NCBI GenBank assembly: GCA_905204225.1
Contig: CAJKZK010000064.1
Location: forward strand, 1 to 10,229
From: an uncultured Bacillota bacterium
Lineage (GTDB): Bacteria; Bacillota_I; Bacilli_A; RFN20; CAG-449
Direction of reading: 5' to 3'
DNA length: 10,229 nucleotides
Part shown: piece after piece, positions 6,825-10,229 of the stretch
Numbering within the stretch: position 1 is the stretch's first letter
Layout of the letters: each line of letters opens with the position of its first letter
Position numbers and translations under genes: made by a program
The notes under the pieces: generated by a model
What the model saw: only the letters and a program-made list of their open reading frames with translations
Told to the model about the DNA's origin: nothing
The model's database searches: none

Positions 6825-6840
6825 GTTAGGTGATACTAAC
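6825..6840. promoter_or_regulatory. Candidate DtxR-type operator at the feo start site
   Basis: GTTAG-GTGATA-CTAAC has perfect 5-bp arms. It resembles the inner part of the DtxR/IdeR iron box (TTAGGTTAGGCTAACCTAA), which also carries TTAG and CTAA halves. It lies about 3 to 18 bp after the predicted start, where a bound repressor would block transcription. A related half site, GTTAGCC, is at 6766-6772 between the two divergent promoters. Regulator identity is inferred from the neighbouring gene. Confidence 0.6.
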
Positions 6841-6859
6841 AAAAAAAGGAGGACAATTT

Positions 6860-7072
6860 ATGCCTTTGATACTTGCTCCAGAAAATGTCGAGCTAACAAT
6901 AATTAAAGTCTTATTAGATGATAAATTAAAAAAGCATCTTCAAGATATGGGAATCGCTATTAATGGTAAAATAACTATTTTATCAAAAGGAAATGGAAGT
7001 GTTATTTGCATTGTAAAAGAAGGAAGAGTTGCTCTCGATAGTAACATTGCTACTAAAATATTTGTTAAGTAG
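6860..7072 (+). CDS. feoA: FeoA-domain protein, first copy (ferrous iron transport)
   Basis: Small cytosolic SH3-like protein of 70 residues, thought to assist the FeoB transporter. The FeoA pattern is visible: LQDMGIAINGKITIL in the middle and VALDSNIATKIFV at the end. It is shorter and more divergent than the second copy; the usual arginine-rich LRRRLxxMG start of the motif is replaced by LKKHLQDMG. The ATG at 6860 has AAAGGAGG at 6845-6852; a GTG at 6830 in frame would put this site inside the gene and is rejected. It is the first gene of the feo operon, 17 nt before the second feoA. The division of labour between the two copies is unknown. Confidence 0.88.
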   Translation: MPLILAPENVELTIIKVLLDDKLKKHLQDMGIAINGKITILSKGNGSVICIVKEGRVALDSNIATKIFVK

Positions 7073-7089
7073 GAAAGGGAGGAAAAACA

Positions 7090-7335
7090 ATGTTAAAAAA
7101 ATTGAATGACTTCAACATTGGCGAGACTGGTCAAATTACTACTGTTGAGGGAGAAGGTAAGCTTAGAAGAAGACTCTTTGATATGGGTGTTACTCCGGGT
7201 GCTGAACTTACTTTAAGAAAAAGAGCACCATTAGGTGATCCACTTGAAATCACAATAAGAGGTTATGAATTAACTTTAAGAAAAAGTGAAGCTAATTTAG
7301 TGGTTTGTAAAATGAAAGGAGAAGATGCTGAATGA
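7090..7335 (+). CDS. feoA: FeoA-domain protein, second copy
   Basis: Canonical FeoA of 81 residues, a cytosolic SH3-like protein. The family core KLRRRLFDMGVTPGAEL (about 24-40) is followed by APLGDPLEITIRGYELTLRK and the final strand. The start is preceded by GGGAGG. Its stop overlaps the feoB start in an ATGA arrangement (7332-7335), which points to coupled translation and a 1:1 partnership with FeoB. The conservation is much higher than in the preceding copy, so this is the likelier direct FeoB partner. Confidence 0.93.
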   Translation: MLKKLNDFNIGETGQITTVEGEGKLRRRLFDMGVTPGAELTLRKRAPLGDPLEITIRGYELTLRKSEANLVVCKMKGEDAE

Positions 7336-9680
7336 AAAAATTTGCTTTAGCAGGTAATCCTAATTGTGGTAAAACCACTTTATTTAACTCTTTAACTGGT
7401 TCAACTGCTCATGTTGGTAACTGGCCAGGAGTTACAGTTGATAAAAAAGAAGGTACTTATAAAAAATTAGGCGAACCTATTGATATTATTGATTTACCTG
7501 GTATTTATTCTTTATCACCTTATACACCAGAAGAAGTAATTTCTCGTAATTATATTCTTGATGAAAAACCTGATTGTGTTATCAATATTGTTGATGCTAC
7601 TAATCTTGAAAGAAATTTATATTTAACAACTCAATTAATGGAAATTGATGTTCCAATTGTCGTTGCTTTAAATATGATGGATTTAGTTGAAAAGAATGGT
7701 GATAAGATTGATGTAAAAAAATTACAAGAAAATCTTGGCTTACCAGTAATTGAAATTTCTGCTTTGAAAGAAAATAATTTAGAAAATTTAATGAAAGCTG
7801 CTGTTGAAGAAGCTAATAAAAGTAGAAAAGGAATAACAGTTTTACAAAATAAAGATTTGTTACATTTAATTAATGATGTATCTATTGCTTTAAAAGCTAA
7901 AGAAATAGAAAATCCTTTATTTCATGCAGTTAAATTAACTGAATTAGATGAATTAGAGACAAAAAATCATAAAGATGTTGTCGAAATGGTTGAAGAATTT
8001 AAAAAAACATTTAAAGATGATACATTTGGTAATGATTTTGAAGCAATAGTAGCGGATGAAAGATATAAATGGATTTCTTCACATGTTAAAGGATTAATTA
8101 AACATGTAGAAACAATCTCTTCAGATGGCAAAAAAACAAAAATAAAAGAAAATAAATCAGATAAAATTGATAAAGTTTTAACTAATAAATGGGCTGGTAT
8201 TCCTATTTTCTTATTAATATTATTTTTAGTATTCCATTTGACATTCTCAGATAATTTATTTTTCTTAGGTAATTTATTTACTAGTGATTCATTTGCTAAT
8301 AGTGAATTCTTTGCTGGTTCAATTTGGCATGAAGGTGGATTAAATTCTCCTGGTGTTATTTTACAAAGTCTCTTAATTGGATTTACAGATTGGCTAAGTT
8401 CATTAGCAAGTGCTGGATTAGCAAGTGCTCCTAATTGGGTAAGTGGATTCTTAGTAGATGGAGTATTAGGTGGATTATTTGCTGTTTTATCATTCTTACC
8501 TCAAATTTTATTATTATTCTTATTCTTCTCAATTATGGAAGATACTGGTTATATGGCTAGAGTTGCTTTCATTCTTGATAGAATTTTCCGTAAATTTGGT
8601 TTATCAGGTCGTTCATTTATTCCTATGATTATGGGATTTGGATGTTCAGTTCCTGCTATGATTAATACTCGTACATTAGCAGATGATAAAGAAAGAATTG
8701 CTACTATTAGAGTTATTCCATTTTTCTCATGTGGCGCTAAATTACCTATTTTAACTGCTATTGCTGGTGGTATTGTTGAATTATTTGGTTTCCCATTTGT
8801 TGATTTAATTACTTATTCAATGTATTTAATTGGTATGATTACTGCTATTGTTGCAGTTATAGTAATGAGAAAAACTTCTCTTGAAGGAGATGTTCCTCCA
8901 TTTATTATGGAATTACCTGCTTATCATTTACCTCAATTTAAATCATTAATGATTCATTTATGGGATAAATTAAAACATTTCGTAAAAAAAGCATTCACTA
9001 TTATTCTTGTTTCAACAATTCTTATTTGGTTCTTATCAAGCTTTAAATGGGATTGGACAATGGTTCCAGAAATTCTTGATCCAGAAACAGGTGAATTTAT
9101 TTGTTATGATGTATCTCAATCAATTTTAGCTTCTATTGGTCAATTAATACAACCTATATTTACTCCTCTTGGATTTGGTTCACAATTAAATGCATTTGGT
9201 TGGGTATTTGCTGTTGCTGCTATTACTGGCTTAATTGCAAAAGAAAATGTTATTGCTACATTTGGAACATTAGCTACTGCTATTTCATTACTTGCTGGAA
9301 CTAAAGGAATATTTATTCCTGATGATGCATTAGAAGGTGTAGATTCAGTTATGCAAATGGTTAGTGTCACTAATGTATCTTGGTCAAGTCTTATTGCATT
9401 CATTATCTTTAATATGACAACTATTCCTTGCTTTGCTGCTGTTGCTACTGCTAAAGCTGAATTACCTGAAGGTAAATTTGGCTCTACAATTGGATTCTGG
9501 CTTGTAGTTTCTTACTTAACTGGTACACTTGCTTATTTAGTTTTATTACCATTTGATAAAGGCTGGGGTAGTTATTGGTGGTCAGAAATTATTGCTGTTG
9601 CTATTATTGTTTGTATTGTTGGTTATGTATATTTATATAATAACTGGAAGAAAATCAAAGCAAACCATAAAAAGGCATAA
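7332..9680 (+). CDS. feoB: Ferrous iron transporter FeoB
   Basis: Inner-membrane Fe(II) importer of 782 residues, full length for the family (E. coli about 773). The N-terminal G domain has G1 GNPNCGKT (8-15), the G2 threonine in WPGVTV (T35), G3 DLPG (54-57), G4 NMMD (114-117) and G5 ISAL (142-145). A helical spacer domain follows to about 285. The membrane part runs from about 288 to 770 and holds the conserved gate-type motifs GFGCSVPA (435-442) and SCGAKLP (466-472), each with the Cys expected to line the iron path. AAAGGAG (7315-7321) lies 10 nt before the ATG, inside the preceding feoA. Nothing looks broken. It is probably shut off under high iron by the divergent DtxR-type protein. Confidence 0.97.
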   Translation: MKKFALAGNPNCGKTTLFNSLTGSTAHVGNWPGVTVDKKEGTYKKLGEPIDIIDLPGIYSLSPYTPEEVISRNYILDEKPDCVINIVDATNLERNLYLTTQLMEIDVPIVVALNMMDLVEKNGDKIDVKKLQENLGLPVIEISALKENNLENLMKAAVEEANKSRKGITVLQNKDLLHLINDVSIALKAKEIENPLFHAVKLTELDELETKNHKDVVEMVEEFKKTFKDDTFGNDFEAIVADERYKWISSHVKGLIKHVETISSDGKKTKIKENKSDKIDKVLTNKWAGIPIFLLILFLVFHLTFSDNLFFLGNLFTSDSFANSEFFAGSIWHEGGLNSPGVILQSLLIGFTDWLSSLASAGLASAPNWVSGFLVDGVLGGLFAVLSFLPQILLLFLFFSIMEDTGYMARVAFILDRIFRKFGLSGRSFIPMIMGFGCSVPAMINTRTLADDKERIATIRVIPFFSCGAKLPILTAIAGGIVELFGFPFVDLITYSMYLIGMITAIVAVIVMRKTSLEGDVPPFIMELPAYHLPQFKSLMIHLWDKLKHFVKKAFTIILVSTILIWFLSSFKWDWTMVPEILDPETGEFICYDVSQSILASIGQLIQPIFTPLGFGSQLNAFGWVFAVAAITGLIAKENVIATFGTLATAISLLAGTKGIFIPDDALEGVDSVMQMVSVTNVSWSSLIAFIIFNMTTIPCFAAVATAKAELPEGKFGSTIGFWLVVSYLTGTLAYLVLLPFDKGWGSYWWSEIIAVAIIVCIVGYVYLYNNWKKIKANHKKA

Positions 9681-9682
9681 TT

Positions 9683-9850
9683 ATGCAACCTATTGAAATA
9701 ATTGTTATTGTTTGTGCAGTAGGAATTGTTGTTAGTTATATAGGTGTCTACATTTATAAAAGAATAAAACATTTACCAACTGGTGATTGTGCTGATTGCA
9801 AAAAAAGAATGAGTAAAATTGTGAAAGAATATCACAAAAAATATCGTTAA
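9683..9850 (+). CDS. FeoB-associated Cys-rich membrane protein
   Basis: Protein of 55 residues, with one N-terminal membrane helix (about 4-24), a basic KRIKH stop-transfer stretch, then a CADC motif (36-39) and a lysine-rich tail. This layout matches the FeoB-associated Cys-rich membrane protein family (once annotated as virus attachment p12-like), small proteins that often follow feoB in Firmicutes; they are proposed to help FeoB much as FeoC does elsewhere, though this is not proven. The ATG lies 2 nt after the feoB stop, with AAAAAGG (9669-9675) as ribosome binding site. It has only two Cys after the helix and one in it (C11). It is the last gene of the feo operon before a strong terminator. 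Confidence 0.85.
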   Translation: MQPIEIIVIVCAVGIVVSYIGVYIYKRIKHLPTGDCADCKKRMSKIVKEYHKKYR

Positions 9851-9856
9851 TTATAT

Positions 9857-9886
9857 AAGCATCTTAGAGAAATCTAAGATGCTTTT
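9857..9886 (+). terminator. Terminator of the feo operon
   Basis: AAGCATCTTAGA (9857-9868) and TCTAAGATGCTT (9873-9884) form a perfect 12-bp stem with a GAAA tetraloop. The T tail is short (TTTT, then ATTA), but the stem is strong and well placed, 6 nt after the last stop. Confidence 0.85.
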
Positions 9887-9911
9887 ATTAAACATAAATT
9901 TCTTAAATTAC

Positions 9912-9940
9912 TTGTATTTATGTATATATTTTAGTAAAAT
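9912..9940 (+). promoter_or_regulatory. Predicted tRNA-Leu promoter
   Basis: TTGTAT (9912-9917) and TAAAAT (9935-9940) are 17 bp apart. Transcription would start around 9947, a few bases before the mature tRNA end. Confidence 0.55.
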
Positions 9941-9952
9941 CATTTATGCGAA

Positions 9953-10039
9953 GGCCCCTTGTCGAAATTGGTAGACGAACTTGACTCAAAATCAAGCGCT
10001 TGTGAGAGCATGACGGTTCGAGTCCGTCAGGGGCCACCA
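9953..10039 (+). tRNA. tRNA-Leu, anticodon CAA
   Basis: An 87-nt class II tRNA with the 3' CCA encoded. The acceptor arms GGCCCCT (9953-9959) and AGGGGCC (10029-10035) pair fully, with discriminator A at 10036. The anticodon stem CTTGA/TCAAG encloses the loop CTCAAAA, giving CAA at 9987-9989, which reads UUG. A long variable arm (GCTT/GAGC pairing at about 9998-10009) and the TTCGAGT T-loop (10017-10023) fit tRNA-Leu. It is a single-gene unit with its own promoter and terminator. Confidence 0.97.
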
Positions 10040-10052
10040 CTAAAAATAAAAT

Positions 10053-10073
10053 GCCTATAATTAGGCTTTTTTT
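10053..10073 (+). terminator. Terminator of tRNA-Leu
   Basis: GCCTA-TAAT-TAGGC (10053-10066) is a 5-bp stem followed by seven T, 13 nt after the tRNA. Confidence 0.8.
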
Positions 10074-10117
10074 ATGTCTTGAATTTGATTTTGGCTATAA
10101 AATTAAAAAGATTAATA

Positions 10118-10166
10118 GTACATGTCAAAATTTTACATCATTATAAAAGAAAAGCAGTAAAGATAA
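10118..10166 (+). repeat. 49-bp direct repeat, copy 1
   Basis: It matches copy 2 (10179-10227) at 43 of 49 positions, with starts 61 bp apart. Both share GTCAAAATTTTACA and the downstream block ATAAAAGAAAAGCAGTAA. The repeats begin 45 bp after the tRNA terminator. Closely spaced repeats of this kind occur at the ends of some insertion sequences (IS21 family) or as regulator sites; the window ends too soon to decide. Confidence 0.85.
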
Positions 10167-10178
10167 GTCTTAATAAAC

Positions 10179-10227
10179 GTATACGTCAAAATTTTACACC
10201 ATCATAAAAGAAAAGCAGTAACAATAA
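10179..10227 (+). repeat. 49-bp direct repeat, copy 2, reaching the window edge
   Basis: Second copy of the repeat at 10118-10166. Its first 22 bp are nearly identical, in inverted orientation, to 33-54 at the other edge. It starts within a perfect 10-bp palindrome, ACGTATACGT (10177-10186). An ATG occupies the last three bases of the window but has no good ribosome binding site. Confidence 0.85.
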
Positions 10228-10229
10228 TG

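Noticed and set aside
9140..9403. Minus-strand open frame of 87 codons
   Set aside because: It is antisense to the membrane part of feoB and lacks a believable start; a shadow of the coding strand.
1171..9850. Mycoplasma-type code (TGA as Trp)
   Set aside because: The genes use TGG for Trp, and tetR and the second feoA end in TGA exactly where their families end.
9953..10039. tRNA-Leu as an attachment site for an integrated element
   Set aside because: No second copy of the tRNA 3' end was seen in the window and there is no tyrosine integrase; the only recombinase is a small serine type far away.
10118..10227. CRISPR array at the right edge
   Set aside because: Only two repeats with six differences and a 12-bp gap; the repeat length and spacing do not fit, and no cas gene is near.

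Overview
The window comes from a very AT-rich, low-GC Gram-positive bacterium (Bacillota; perhaps a gut Erysipelotrichia-type lineage, which is an inference). It uses strong AAGGAGG-type ribosome binding sites and intrinsic terminators. TGA acts as a stop and TGG encodes Trp, so this is the standard bacterial code and not the Mycoplasma code. Genus cannot be fixed from the sequence alone.

Left part (1 to about 3.4 kb) looks like an accessory module. It holds a small serine recombinase (resolvase/invertase type, minus strand). Diverging from it is a two-gene restriction-modification system: a gamma-type adenine-N6 methyltransferase whose 3' end overlaps a PD-(D/E)XK endonuclease-like gene. After these comes a decayed gene end that resembles the C-terminus of AAA+/DUF4143 ATPases. 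The recombinase is followed by paired palindromes (TTTTTGCA-N6-TGCAAAAA) of unknown role.

Middle (3.5 to 6.1 kb): a TetR-family regulator of the Firmicutes DhaS-like type, an intrinsic terminator, then a full-length oleate hydratase (ohyA), an FAD enzyme that hydrates unsaturated fatty acids. The pair suggests fatty-acid-responsive control. A bidirectional terminator separates ohyA from the next, convergent operon.

Right part (6.1 to 9.9 kb) is an iron-uptake locus. A DtxR/MntR-family metalloregulator and a small two-helix membrane protein are read leftwards. Divergently, feoA-feoA-feoB and a small FeoB-associated Cys-rich membrane protein are read rightwards. A GTTAG-N6-CTAAC palindrome lies at the predicted feo transcription start and is a good candidate operator for the adjacent regulator. 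That regulator has a mixed MntR/IdeR set of metal ligands.

The window ends with tRNA-Leu(CAA), its own promoter and terminator, then two 49-bp direct repeats. Part of this repeat recurs in inverted orientation near the left edge (33-54). These look like ends of an insertion sequence (possibly IS21-like) or another dispersed repeat.
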